In this document: positions 1 to 8,278 of the stretch, piece after piece | Position numbering within the stretch: position 1 is the stretch's first letter | Layout of the letters: each line of letters opens with the position of its first letter | From: Prosthecobacter sp. | Lineage (GTDB): Bacteria; Verrucomicrobiota; Verrucomicrobiia; Verrucomicrobiales; Verrucomicrobiaceae | DNA length: 64,000 bases | Reading direction: 5' to 3' | NCBI RefSeq assembly: GCF_020439865.1 | Contig: NZ_JAGRPF010000147.1 | Coordinates: 1-64,000, forward strand | The notes under the pieces: model-generated | Database searches by the model: none | Told to the model about the DNA's origin: nothing | What the model saw: only the letters and a program-made list of their open reading frames with translations | Translations under genes and position numbers: made by a program

Positions 1-1074
1 GGCAGCTTTGGCGAAGAGGTGGAGGAAGTAGTCGCGGACGAGCTCTTCGTCGTTTTGGATCGGTGGCGAGTTGAGCAACGGATCGCTCAGGTCGGCAGTG
101 AGATCACACCAGTCGGAGTTGTAGGTGCGCAGGAACTCCTCGTTGATGTAGGGCAGGCGGCGCGGGAGTTTCAGGTAGGTGAGGAAGCGCTCGCGGTCAT
201 AGACGCCTTTTTTGCGATCGTGATCGAGGCGGAGATACAGGATGCGCGATTTGATGGTTTTGTGCGATGAGACGTCCTGCGCGAAGGCCCACACGCGGTC
301 GAGCCAGGCCTCGCGCTCCGCTTCATCGTATTCGAGGTTCACATCGGCGCTGGGGGCCAGTTTGCGCAGGTAGGTGTAGATGAAGCTGGTGCTCCTGCCG
401 TGGTCGGCCTTCAGTTCATCAAGCTGCGAGATCAAAAGCTGGCGATGAATCGGCAGATCGCCGAATCCGATGCTCGGCTCCGCTTTGAAGTCGGCATTCA
501 GAGCAGCGACGAGATTGGGCACATCGGGGCGTTGCAGCTTTTGCAGCACGGCGCGGCGTTGATCCGGCGTGAGGGGCACCTGATCGCGGATAAGCGCGGC
601 GAGGGCGTCTTGGGAGAGGCTTTGCAGGCCGCGGTCATTGTTGAGTGCGTCTTCAAGAAAGACATCTCGGGCGATGCGGGCCTGATCGAGGCTGGTGGGC
701 AGGTCGGGCTTCTGGTCGCGCACCTCCTGCTGGTGGTCGTGGCGGACACCGAGGCGTTCGATGAGGTATTTGAGCGTCGCCTGCGGATCACGCTCATAGT
801 TGGTGATGGCTTCGCGGTTCAGGATGACGCGGCGTGACCCGTTTTCGTTCGGCACACGCTGACGCCATTGGTTGAGGATATCGTTGAGTTTCGCGGTGTC
901 GCGGATGTTCTGATAATGCAGGGCGTGGAAAAAGTAATACTCCTCAGAACCGGGAACGAGCTCACCGAGGGCTTTTTCCCGGTCGGCGGCGAGAGCGAAG
1001 CGCTCGATGAAGCCGATTTCGTTTTCGGCGAGGGCTGCGAGGGGCAGCAGAAGGGCAAGGGCGAGTGTTTTCAT
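1..1074 (-). CDS. Secreted protein of unknown function (3' end cut off by window)
   Basis: I do not recognise this gene. The reading frame opens at 1074 and stays open to base 1 (358 codons), so the C-terminus lies outside the window. Residues 1-16 are a classical signal peptide (Lys-Thr, a Leu/Ala-rich core, cleavage after A-L-A), so the product is exported. The visible mature part is charged and helix-rich, with many Gln/Arg/Asp residues and short repeated Leu-Arg-Asp patterns. There is no cysteine pair, HExxH or nucleotide-binding loop. It resembles the large uncharacterised exported proteins seen in Verrucomicrobia, but that is an impression only. The competing plus-strand frames here lack a coherent protein pattern. 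Confidence 0.7.
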   Translation of the reverse strand, partial: MKTLALALLLPLAALAENEIGFIERFALAADREKALGELVPGSEEYYFFHALHYQNIRDTAKLNDILNQWRQRVPNENGSRRVILNREAITNYERDPQATLKYLIERLGVRHDHQQEVRDQKPDLPTSLDQARIARDVFLEDALNNDRGLQSLSQDALAALIRDQVPLTPDQRRAVLQKLQRPDVPNLVAALNADFKAEPSIGFGDLPIHRQLLISQLDELKADHGRSTSFIYTYLRKLAPSADVNLEYDEAEREAWLDRVWAFAQDVSSHKTIKSRILYLRLDHDRKKGVYDRERFLTYLKLPRRLPYINEEFLRTYNSDWCDLTADLSDPLLNSPPIQNDEELVRDYFLHLFAKAA

Positions 1075-1161
1075 GGCCAATGGCAGAGATTGGAAGGATG
1101 ATGCGGCGAGCATCACGGCAGAGGCGAGCTTTTATTGTAAAGACTCTGTCAATCAGATGTC

Positions 1162-1178
1162 CGGGCTGGCCCAGCCCG
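1162..1178. repeat. Perfect GC-rich inverted repeat
   Basis: CGGGCTGG and its complement CCAGCCCG flank a single central C, which can also fold as a 6-bp stem with a 5-nt loop. It lies in the divergent gap between the secreted protein and the ferredoxin gene, about 67 bases before the ferredoxin start. The run of six A residues follows it on the plus strand, so it is not a plus-strand terminator. An operator or structural role is possible but unproven. Confidence 0.4.
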
Positions 1179-1244
1179 CCAAAAAACCGTTTGAAACCTA
1201 GGGGCCGGGAACTACAATCGCGGCCCTCACTTCCCCAGACCCCC

Positions 1245-1481
1245 ATGGCCGACGCAGCAAACAAATACGCCCAAAACGCACCCGGAGCCTACTATGTCGA
1301 TGATCAGTGCATCGACTGCGACCTGTGCCGCGAAACCGCACCGGCGAACTTCAAGCGTGACGATGACGGCGGTCATTCCTTCCTCTACAAGCAGCCTGAG
1401 TCGGATGATGAGCGTGCGCTTTGCGAAGAAGCCCTCACCGGCTGCCCGGTGGAGGCGATCGGCCGCGACGGCGAAGAGTAA
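1245..1481 (+). CDS. Ferredoxin, single [4Fe-4S] cluster
   Basis: Small soluble electron carrier of 78 residues. The cluster motif is C-I-D-C-D-L-C followed by R-E-T-A-P. The position usually filled by a fourth nearby Cys is Ala, and the remaining ligand is the distant Cys in G-C-P-V-E-A-I. This is the pattern of monocluster ferredoxins, in which a degenerate second site leaves one cluster. I chose the ATG at 1245 because translation from there begins with a short polar stretch typical of the family; the frame is open further upstream, but that part has no ferredoxin character. The redox partner is not evident from the neighbours. The polyferredoxin operon starts about 5.8 kb downstream. Confidence 0.9.
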   Translation: MADAANKYAQNAPGAYYVDDQCIDCDLCRETAPANFKRDDDGGHSFLYKQPESDDERALCEEALTGCPVEAIGRDGEE

Positions 1482-1492
1482 ACGAGTCCTTT

Positions 1493-2515
1493 TTAGCGAA
1501 GCGTGAGCCAGCGGGGAGCGATCACCCGGTTCAAAATCACGCACTGGTTGGACTGGGCGTCCGGCGGGAAGGAGACGAGCATCGTGTACCCTTTGAAACC
1601 GGAGGGACCTGTGGCGGCGAGATCCCGGTCGAGCCAGCGGGCCAGTTCGGTGCGCTGGTCACAGTAGGCATAGACCGAGCTTTCCCCGTTTTCCGAAGTC
1701 AGCTTGATGCAGAGGTACTTTTTGGAGTCTGAGAACTCGTAATTGTAATACTCGAACAATCTCACGTAGGCCCGCATGGTCACCGGTTCGGTGGGACGCT
1801 TGGCGCGAAAATCCCGGAAGGACATCTCGCCGTAGCCAATGAGGCTTTCCCAATCGATCAGAAACTTCTGGTCCGGACCGCGCAGCATGGCCACTTCGAG
1901 CGAGCCGGTCGGGCGGTTGCTGGTGTAGCTGAAGTAGAGAATCTCCGTGTCGTCGATCTGGTAACGTGCCTTGCTCACCAAGCCTCCGGGCTCCGGATCC
2001 TGACCTCCCTGGGTCTCATAAAAATCCTTCATCAAAGCGGCGACACGTTCCGAATGGGCCACCAGAGGCACGCGATCTTTCCAATTTTCGGTTTGCCAAT
2101 AGCGGTCCAGCAGTGCCAGGGCTTGAACCACATCTTCCCCTGATTCATCCAGGGACAGCACTTTGATTCTGGACTCGGCAGGATGGGAGATATTCGGAGG
2201 CGGTTCCGTGGAAACGCTGCCTGAAGGAGGGGAGGAGGTGATGGCAGAAGCCGTCGCTGTTTCTGGTGCCGTCACCTTGGGGAGCACGGATGCAGGCGGC
2301 ACCTCGGTCTTCCCCGCCTGGAGCGAGAGGCCCAGGTTTCCCAACTCCTGGTCGCGTTTCTCATTTTTTTCGGCCAGCTCGATCAGGGTATGTCGTTTGG
2401 AGAGGCTTTCAAAGTACCACCTCCACCCCACGAGGAGAGTCAGCACCAGGCAGAGGCACAGGGTGATGCAGACACCCATGAAGGCGCGGTGGGAACCGAT
2501 GGAACCGGAAGTCAT
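1493..2515 (-). CDS. Membrane-anchored protein of unknown function
   Basis: 340 residues. One transmembrane segment lies at about residues 12-32 (V-C-I-T-L-C-L-C-L-V-L-T-L-L-V). It is followed by a charged, probably coiled-coil stretch (about 38-60), a Pro/Ser/Thr-rich linker (about 65-112) and a globular C-terminal part of about 220 residues. The topology is N-in with the bulk of the protein in the periplasm. The C-terminal part has no motif I can name. The gene is divergent from kdsD and ends 11 bases after the ferredoxin stop on the opposite strand. The architecture suggests an envelope or stress protein, but no function can be assigned. Confidence 0.7.
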   Translation of the reverse strand: MTSGSIGSHRAFMGVCITLCLCLVLTLLVGWRWYFESLSKRHTLIELAEKNEKRDQELGNLGLSLQAGKTEVPPASVLPKVTAPETATASAITSSPPSGSVSTEPPPNISHPAESRIKVLSLDESGEDVVQALALLDRYWQTENWKDRVPLVAHSERVAALMKDFYETQGGQDPEPGGLVSKARYQIDDTEILYFSYTSNRPTGSLEVAMLRGPDQKFLIDWESLIGYGEMSFRDFRAKRPTEPVTMRAYVRLFEYYNYEFSDSKKYLCIKLTSENGESSVYAYCDQRTELARWLDRDLAATGPSGFKGYTMLVSFPPDAQSNQCVILNRVIAPRWLTLR

Positions 2516-2620
2516 TGGCGGAGAGTCAATTGGCGGGAGGAGTCACTTTGGCCGGGATTTTCTTCAGACTCAAGCACTTGGTTGCCGCAACTCGTGCGCC
2601 GCCTACGTTCCCGGCCACCC

Positions 2621-3592
2621 ATGAATTACCCGGAAAAAGCCCGTCGCGTCATCCAGCTCGAAATCGATGAGTTGCAGCGGCTGCATGCGCGCATTGACGA
2701 GAGTTTCGCCCGGGGCATCGACCTGCTGCTCACCGGCGTTCGCAGCCGAGGCAAACTGATCGTCTGCGGCGTGGGCAAGAGCGGCAACATCGGCCGCAAG
2801 CTCGCCGCCACGCTCAACAGCACCGGGGCCGTGACCGTGCTGCTCGATGTGGGCGACGCCCTGCACGGCGATCTCGGAGTCGTCGGTCCAGGCGATGTCG
2901 CCATCATGCTGAGCTACAGCGGGGAGACTTCCGAACTGCTCAATCTGCTGCCGCACGTGAAACGCTTCGGCATCCCGATCATCGCCATCACCGGCGGGCT
3001 GCAGTCCACGCTGGCCAAGAACGCCGATGTCGTGCTCGATGTGCACGTTACCCAGGAGGCCTGTCCGCTGAACCTGGCCCCCACCTCCAGTACGACGACG
3101 ATGCTGGTGCTCTGCGATGCGCTGGCCATGGCCCTGCTCGAAGCACGGGGGTTTCAGTCCGAGGACTTCGCCAAACTGCATCCCGGCGGTTCGCTGGGAC
3201 GCGCCCTGCTCACACGTGTCAGTGACGTCATGCGCAGCGGTGAGCAGCTCGCGATGATCAAGCCGGAGACGCAGGTGCGCGAGGCCCTCCAGGCCATGAC
3301 GAAGGCGCGCAGCGGCGCCGCAGTGGTGGTGAATCCAGACGGCACCCTCGCCGGAGTGTTCACCCACGGTGACTTCGTCCGTGCTTTCCAGAAGGACAAC
3401 GCCATCGCGGACAGGCCGGTGCACGAATTCATGACCCCGAGCCCGATCAGCATTCAGGCCGACAAGCTTGCTGCGGAAGTCCTCGCCACGCTGGAAAAAT
3501 GCCGCGTCGATGATCTCGTCGTCATTGACGACGCCGGCAGGCCAGTCGGCATGGTCGATACACAGGACCTCACACGGCTGCGGCTTGTTTGA
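2621..3592 (+). CDS. kdsD: D-arabinose 5-phosphate isomerase
   Basis: Converts ribulose 5-phosphate to arabinose 5-phosphate, the first committed step to Kdo for lipopolysaccharide. It has 323 residues, the usual KdsD/KpsF length. An N-terminal SIS domain (about 40-175) carries G-V-G-K-S-G-N-I-G, A-L-H-G-D-L-G with the conserved His, and S-Y-S-G-E-T-S-E-L. Two CBS domains follow (about 205-260 and 272-323). The ATG at 2621 gives the standard N-terminus (M-N-Y-P-E-K-A-R-R-V-I); the frame is open upstream but encodes unrelated sequence. Its presence implies an LPS-bearing outer membrane. It is followed by a long nested hairpin and faces a convergent lipoprotein gene. Confidence 0.95.
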   Translation: MNYPEKARRVIQLEIDELQRLHARIDESFARGIDLLLTGVRSRGKLIVCGVGKSGNIGRKLAATLNSTGAVTVLLDVGDALHGDLGVVGPGDVAIMLSYSGETSELLNLLPHVKRFGIPIIAITGGLQSTLAKNADVVLDVHVTQEACPLNLAPTSSTTTMLVLCDALAMALLEARGFQSEDFAKLHPGGSLGRALLTRVSDVMRSGEQLAMIKPETQVREALQAMTKARSGAAVVVNPDGTLAGVFTHGDFVRAFQKDNAIADRPVHEFMTPSPISIQADKLAAEVLATLEKCRVDDLVVIDDAGRPVGMVDTQDLTRLRLV

Positions 3593-3596
3593 GTTC

Positions 3597-3648
3597 AAAG
3601 TTTCAAGTGACAGGTTTCAAGAGGCAAACCTGACCAGCTTGAAACTTT
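3597..3648. terminator. Long nested inverted repeat between convergent genes
   Basis: AAAGTTTCAAG (3597-3607) pairs perfectly with CTTGAAACTTT (3638-3648). Nested inside, CAGGTTT (3611-3617) pairs with AAACCTG (3626-3632), leaving an 8-nt loop. Together they make one long hairpin between the kdsD stop and the stop of the convergent TraB-like gene. There is no clean T-run, so termination is inferred from position and stability. The words also belong to the degenerate TTTCAAGTTT-type repeats seen elsewhere in the window. Confidence 0.55.
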
Positions 3649-3667
3649 AACGCTTAAACTTGGAACT

Positions 3668-4612
3668 TCAGAAGTCCGTCACTTCACGATAATGCCGCAC
3701 GCGATAGCCGCGCTTGCGCATCAGCTCGATCAATCCGGTGTCGGAAGTCAGGTGCCCCGTGCCCACGAGAACCATCACCTTCTCGCCCTGCTTGAGCATC
3801 TGTTCGAGACGGTCCATCCACCTGAGGTTGCGGGCGGTGAGGAAGAGGTCCATCAGGTCGGGATACTTCTCCGCCTCGCGAAAGAGCATCTCCTTGAGTT
3901 CGTCCAGATCGCCGTTCTTCCAGGCCTTGATCATCTTCTTGAACTCGGCCTCCACGGAGCTGATCTCGCCCAGCGTCTGCTCCAGAAGCTCACGCTGCTG
4001 CTTGTCGCTCAGAGACGCAAACAGCTGGATCTGAAACTCCACGGTTTCGAGCCCCTCGGCAGGCTTCCCGTCCTTTTTGGCGCGGTCTTCGAAATACGAA
4101 TCTACGCCCTTGTCCGGATTCGCCCCCAGCGCCGCGTATTCCATCGAGGTGATCATGAGCGCCACGAACCAGGGGCGGAACCGGTTCATCGACGACCGCT
4201 CCAGCCCGTGCTTCTCGGACCACTTCTGCACGGCCGCCCATGTCTCCGGGCTCACGTTCTTTTCCAGCGAGGCATCCGCTGAATACATGCCGAGCTGCGA
4301 CATCCGGCTCGTCAGCTCTGGTCCTGACGCCGCGCCGGGAGGGAGCTCAAGCACCAGCTTGTTCGAGTACATGTAGGCCGCCTCGTAGGCCGGGGCCAGG
4401 GGGTAGTCCTCATCACGCAGGATGTGAATCGTCCCACAGAGAAAGAGCCGGCCGCCGTTTGGCCCGTCCACGACCCACACGCTGCCGTCTCCGCCGCCAT
4501 CAGCGACAAACGCCGCCGCATCCGGCTTCTTCGCCGTCTTCTCCTGGGTGCGCTCGCACGCCACTGCGCAGGCGCATAGCGAGAGGACGAGGGCGAGTCG
4601 GAGAAACAGCAT
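3668..4612 (-). CDS. TraB/GumN family lipoprotein
   Basis: 314 residues from the start at 4612, which puts a signal peptide first and a Cys-rich lipobox-like end (S-L-C-A-C-A-V-A-C). A further upstream Met in frame adds 12 residues without signal character. The family signature is present: L-F-L-C-G-T-I-H near the N-terminus and V-L-V-G-T-G-H-L at the C-terminus, with conserved Glu residues between (L-V-L-E-L and E-G-L-E-T). Members have a Tiki/TraB-like fold with putative metal-dependent peptidase activity. The substrate is unknown. Probably a periplasm-facing lipoprotein. Confidence 0.85.
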   Translation of the reverse strand: MLFLRLALVLSLCACAVACERTQEKTAKKPDAAAFVADGGGDGSVWVVDGPNGGRLFLCGTIHILRDEDYPLAPAYEAAYMYSNKLVLELPPGAASGPELTSRMSQLGMYSADASLEKNVSPETWAAVQKWSEKHGLERSSMNRFRPWFVALMITSMEYAALGANPDKGVDSYFEDRAKKDGKPAEGLETVEFQIQLFASLSDKQQRELLEQTLGEISSVEAEFKKMIKAWKNGDLDELKEMLFREAEKYPDLMDLFLTARNLRWMDRLEQMLKQGEKVMVLVGTGHLTSDTGLIELMRKRGYRVRHYREVTDF

Positions 4613-4661
4613 CGGTCGATTCAAACACGCGGCGGCACCGGTATGCAACCGCCATCTAGTT

Positions 4662-6116
4662 CTAGGCCAGCACCGGTTTCACCACACTCCCATGCACGTC
4701 CGTCAGGCGGAACTGCCGGCCTTGGAACCGGAACGTGAACCGTTCATGGTCGATTCCGAGCAGGTGCATCAGCGTCGCCTGGAAATCGTGAACGTGGACG
4801 CCGTCCTTCGCCACGTTGAAGCCGAACTCGTCGCTCTCGCCGTAGGTCATGCCTGGTTTCACACCGCCGCCGGCCATCCAGATCGTGAACACATACGGAT
4901 GATGATCGCGGCCCCACTGCTTTGTATCCTCGATCTTGCCCTGCAGGAACGGTGTGCGGCCAAATTCACCGCCCCAGATCACCAGCGTGTCTTCCAGCAG
5001 GCCGCGTTGCTTCAAGTCCTTCACCAGCGCGGCGCTTGGCGCATCGGTGTCGGTGGCCTGAATCTTGAGCTGCGTATTCAGATTGCGATGCTGGTCCCAG
5101 CCCGCGTGCATGAGTTGAACGAAACGCACGCCGCGTTCGGCGAGTCGGCGAGCCATGAGGCAGTTATAGGCGTAGCTGCCCTGCCGCATCACGTCCGGGC
5201 CGTACATGTCGAGGATGTGCTTCGGCTCGTTGGAGAAATCCGTCAGTTCCGGCACGCTGGCCTGCATCTTGTAGGCCATCTCGTATTGCGCGATGCGCGT
5301 GGCGATCTCCGGATCGCCGTAGTCCTTCAGCTTCATCTCGTTCAGGCCCGCGATGCCGTCGAGGATCGTGCGCTTCACCTCGCGGCTCATGCCGTCTGGA
5401 TTGCTCAGATACAAAACCGGATCACCGCTGCCGCGGAACTTCACGCCCTGATACTTCGACGGCAGAAAGCCGCTGCCCCAGTAGAAGTCATAAAAGATCT
5501 GGCCGCAGCTTGCCTCCTTGTCGCGTGACGTCATAACCACAAAGGCCGGCAGATCGTCGCAGTCGCTGCCTAGACCGTAGCTCAGCCACGAACCGATCGC
5601 CGGACGCCCCGCCTGCTCGCTGCCCGTCATGAAGAACGTGATCGCCGGTGCGTGATTCACCTGCGTCGTGTGCATCGACTTGATGAAGCACAGATCGTCT
5701 GCGATCCCCGCGATGTGCGGCATGAAATCGCTCACCGTCGCGCCGCTGCGACCATGACGGGCGAACTTCGTGATCTCGCCGAGCACCGGCCGTTCCGTCT
5801 GACCGCCGGTCATCGTGCTGAAGCGCTTCCCGCCCACGATGCTGTCCGGAATCTGCGTGCCGTGCATCTTTTTGAGCATCGGCTTCCAGTCGAACAAATC
5901 GACATGCGACGGCGCGCCGTTCTGTAGCAGATAGATCACGCGTTTTGCCTTCGCCGCGAAATGCGGCAGCGCCGGAGCCATCGCATCCGGCATCTGAGTC
6001 GCGAACCCGTCGCGTGTCAGCAGCGATCCCAGCGCCGCACCACCCAGGCCCATGGCCGCTTTCCCAAACAGGGAACGGCGGGTCAGATGCAGGTGGCTGG
6101 CTTCAAGCGGATCCAT
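4662..6116 (-). CDS. DUF1501 (sulfatase-like) Tat-exported protein
   Basis: 484 residues. The N-terminus has a twin-arginine signal (T-R-R-S-L-F-G-K) followed by a Gly/Ala-rich hydrophobic stretch. The body matches DUF1501 proteins: L-L-Q-N-G-A-P-S-H-V-D-L-F-D near the start, W-G-G-E-F-G-R-T-P in the middle and R-D-H-H-P near the end. DUF1501 proteins have an alkaline phosphatase/sulfatase-like fold and are abundant in Planctomycetes and Verrucomicrobia. They are usually encoded with a DUF1549/DUF1553 cytochrome-type partner, which is absent here. I chose the start at 6116 because it gives the standard M-D-P-L-E-x-x-H-L N-terminus. The open frame beyond it runs into the divergent esterase gene. 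Confidence 0.88.
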   Translation of the reverse strand: MDPLEASHLHLTRRSLFGKAAMGLGGAALGSLLTRDGFATQMPDAMAPALPHFAAKAKRVIYLLQNGAPSHVDLFDWKPMLKKMHGTQIPDSIVGGKRFSTMTGGQTERPVLGEITKFARHGRSGATVSDFMPHIAGIADDLCFIKSMHTTQVNHAPAITFFMTGSEQAGRPAIGSWLSYGLGSDCDDLPAFVVMTSRDKEASCGQIFYDFYWGSGFLPSKYQGVKFRGSGDPVLYLSNPDGMSREVKRTILDGIAGLNEMKLKDYGDPEIATRIAQYEMAYKMQASVPELTDFSNEPKHILDMYGPDVMRQGSYAYNCLMARRLAERGVRFVQLMHAGWDQHRNLNTQLKIQATDTDAPSAALVKDLKQRGLLEDTLVIWGGEFGRTPFLQGKIEDTKQWGRDHHPYVFTIWMAGGGVKPGMTYGESDEFGFNVAKDGVHVHDFQATLMHLLGIDHERFTFRFQGRQFRLTDVHGSVVKPVLA

Positions 6117-6176
6117 GGAGCGCTCATCTCTACGAGTGACAAACCCGCGCCTTTCCATCATCATCCGCCGCATCTC

Positions 6177-7220
6177 ATGAAAGCTGTGTACTTCATCTTC
6201 CTCACCGCGTTGCCCCTCGCTGCCGCTGATCCCATCGAGTTGAAGCTCTGGCCCGACGGCGCTCCTGGCCAGATGCAGCCGCACTCCAAGGCTACAGACG
6301 AATTCCTGCGCACCAAGGCCGGCAAAAGCACGATCACCGACATCACCGATCCCACGATCACGGTGTATCGCCCCGAAAAACCCAACGGCACCAGCGTCAT
6401 CGTCGCGCCCGGCGGCGCCTACGTCTTCCTCTCCGCCGTTCACGAAGGCACACAGGTCTGCGAATGGCTCAACACGATTGGCGTCACCGGCATCCTGCTC
6501 AAATACCGCACGCCAACCCGCGACGAAACCGCTCCGCACGAAAAGCCCGTTCAAGATGCCGCTCGTGCGATCTTGCTCGTCCGTAAGCACTCGGAAGAGT
6601 GGGGACTCAATCCGGCTCGAGTGGGCCTGCTCGGCTTCAGCGCCGGTGGCAACTTGCTTGCGCATCTCGCCTGTGATCGTGACTGGCTCAGTGAGCCTGC
6701 CAAAGCGACTGACATCAAATTCAGCCTCCCCACGTTCGGCATCATGATCTACGGTGGCGGTTTTGTGGACTTCAAAGAGCCGACGAAGTTCAAGGAGGGC
6801 TTCTCCGTGCCTGCCGATGCGCCACCCATGTTCATCGCCTGTGCCCATGACGACGGTCAGAACCCCATCGCCTCCGCAATGCTCTACCTCGAATACAAGA
6901 AACGCGGCATCCCTTGCGAACTCCACCTCTTCACCAAAGGCGGTCACGGTTTTGGCATGCGCAAGGCTGGAAACCCCATCAACGATTGGCCGCAGCGCTG
7001 CACGGAATGGATGGCCGAGATGGGATGGCTGCCGACCATTGAGCGACTCAATGAGGCGATCGCACAGCGCAAAGCTCAGTTTGATCGCTACGTTGGATCG
7101 AAAGCGAAATTGACTGAGCAAGACAAGAATCTGCTGGCTAACCTGAAAAGAGAACAGTTGGAACTCGAAGCCGAGCGCGAACTTCTCCTCCAGGGACAGT
7201 CCAAGGATCGAGCTCACTGA
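6177..7220 (+). CDS. Secreted alpha/beta hydrolase (esterase)
   Basis: 347 residues with a signal peptide (cleavage near L-A-A-A-D). The nucleophile elbow is G-F-S-A-G-G, the oxyanion region is V-A-P-G-G-A-Y, the acid residue lies near A-H-D-D-G-Q-N-P, and the catalytic His is in G-G-H-G-F-G. This is the dienelactone hydrolase/acetyl-xylan esterase-like (BD-FAE) pattern, used on carbohydrate or lipid esters. An extra C-terminal tail of about 45 residues is rich in Lys, Glu, Gln and Leu and looks like a coiled coil. The start at 6177 sits 60 bases from the divergent DUF1501 start, and no Shine-Dalgarno sequence is visible. Confidence 0.85.
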   Translation: MKAVYFIFLTALPLAAADPIELKLWPDGAPGQMQPHSKATDEFLRTKAGKSTITDITDPTITVYRPEKPNGTSVIVAPGGAYVFLSAVHEGTQVCEWLNTIGVTGILLKYRTPTRDETAPHEKPVQDAARAILLVRKHSEEWGLNPARVGLLGFSAGGNLLAHLACDRDWLSEPAKATDIKFSLPTFGIMIYGGGFVDFKEPTKFKEGFSVPADAPPMFIACAHDDGQNPIASAMLYLEYKKRGIPCELHLFTKGGHGFGMRKAGNPINDWPQRCTEWMAEMGWLPTIERLNEAIAQRKAQFDRYVGSKAKLTEQDKNLLANLKREQLELEAERELLLQGQSKDRAH

Positions 7221-7235
7221 TGAGATGACATCTCA
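7221..7235. promoter_or_regulatory. 15-bp palindrome before the flavinylation operon
   Basis: TGAGATG-A-CATCTCA is a perfect palindrome starting directly after the esterase stop codon and 33 bases upstream of the apbE start. The one-base centre makes it a poor hairpin but a plausible binding site for a dimeric regulator. No second copy was noticed in the window. Function is inferred from position only. Confidence 0.35.
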
Positions 7236-7257
7236 GCGACGCTTTCGCATAAGCTGT

Positions 7258-7262
7258 GGAGG
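7258..7262 (+). promoter_or_regulatory. Shine-Dalgarno sequence deciding the apbE start
   Basis: GGAGG lies 5 bases before the ATG at 7268, an ideal spacing. The alternative in-frame ATG at 7301 has no such sequence. Most other starts in this window also lack one, so this site favours 7268. Confidence 0.6.
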
Positions 7263-7267
7263 ATAGT

Positions 7268-8275
7268 ATGCGTTATCCCCAAACTCTCCCGAACCCATCC
7301 ATGAACTCTCAGAAGCCCTCCCCGAACAACCGCCGCCGTTTCTTCGCCCTAGCCGCCGGGACATGCGGGGCGTGGGTGACCAGTTGTTCCCGCCAAAGCG
7401 GTATGCGGAAGTTCTCCCAGTCCTCCAAAGCGCTTGGCGCGAAGGTAACAATGACGGCGGTGCACACGGACGAGCCCACGGCCAATGCAGCCCTCGGCGC
7501 GGCCTTTGCGGAACTGGAGCGCATCGAGAGCGTGATGAGCCTTTACCGGTCGGAGAGCCAGATTTCGCGGTTGAATCGCGACGGTTTGCTCGAAAACCCG
7601 GACGCCTTGCTCGTCGAGGTGCTCCGTTTTGCGGCCGAGGTGGCGAAAAAGTCCGGTGGTGCCTTCGATGTGACCGTGCAGCCGCTTTGGGCGCTAAAGG
7701 GTGCGCAACCGGATGCGGCCACGCTCGCGCTCGTGGACTGGCGGAAGCTCGAGTTGGAAGAGAAGCGCATCAAACTTGCTCCCGGCATGGCGATCACGCT
7801 GAATGGCATCGCGCAAGGCTTCGCTGCTGATGCGGCGATGCGTGTGATGCGGGCGCATGGCATTGAGAATGCGCTGATCGACGCGGGCGAGTTCAGCGCG
7901 CATGGCAACAACGCGGAAAACGCACCGTGGAGCATCGGCATCCAGCATCCACGGGAACGTGATGCCTTCGCGGCCCTCACGCGGCTCGAAAACCGCTGTC
8001 TCGCCACCTCGGGTGATTACGAGACGGCGTTTAGCGACGATTTTAGTCGTCATCACATCCTTGATCCGCGATCTGGCGAATCGCCGGGTGAACTGGCAAG
8101 CGTCTCTGTGCTCGCACTGACCGCGATGGCGGCAGACGCGCTCTCCACCGCGCTGTTTGTACTGGGTGCGAAGCGCGGGATGGAGTTCCTGCGCCACTAC
8201 ACGAACACGGATGCGCTGCTCATTCTCAAAGACGGTCGTCGCATGGCCACCGCAGGCTTCACCCTCGCCGCATGA
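7268..8275 (+). CDS. apbE: FAD:protein FMN transferase, Tat/lipoprotein type
   Basis: Transfers FMN from FAD onto a Thr of an exported target protein. It has 335 residues from the GGAGG-supported ATG; an ATG 11 codons later would still keep the signal. Twin arginines (N-N-R-R-R-F-F) lead into a hydrophobic stretch ending V-T-S-C, a lipobox, so it is exported and anchored to a membrane. ApbE signatures follow: A-F-x-E-L-x-R-I-E-x-x-M-S-x-Y, an N-G-I-A-Q-G-F-A-A-D segment (family: G-G-I-A-K-G-Y-A-x-D), D-A-G-E-F and T-S-G-D-Y-E. The next gene, 3 bases downstream, encodes an FMN-binding domain, its likely substrate. Confidence 0.93.
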   Translation: MRYPQTLPNPSMNSQKPSPNNRRRFFALAAGTCGAWVTSCSRQSGMRKFSQSSKALGAKVTMTAVHTDEPTANAALGAAFAELERIESVMSLYRSESQISRLNRDGLLENPDALLVEVLRFAAEVAKKSGGAFDVTVQPLWALKGAQPDAATLALVDWRKLELEEKRIKLAPGMAITLNGIAQGFAADAAMRVMRAHGIENALIDAGEFSAHGNNAENAPWSIGIQHPRERDAFAALTRLENRCLATSGDYETAFSDDFSRHHILDPRSGESPGELASVSVLALTAMAADALSTALFVLGAKRGMEFLRHYTNTDALLILKDGRRMATAGFTLAA

Positions 8276-8278
8276 CTT

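Noticed and set aside
2603..3598. 331-codon frame antisense to kdsD
   Set aside because: kdsD motifs are complete on the plus strand.
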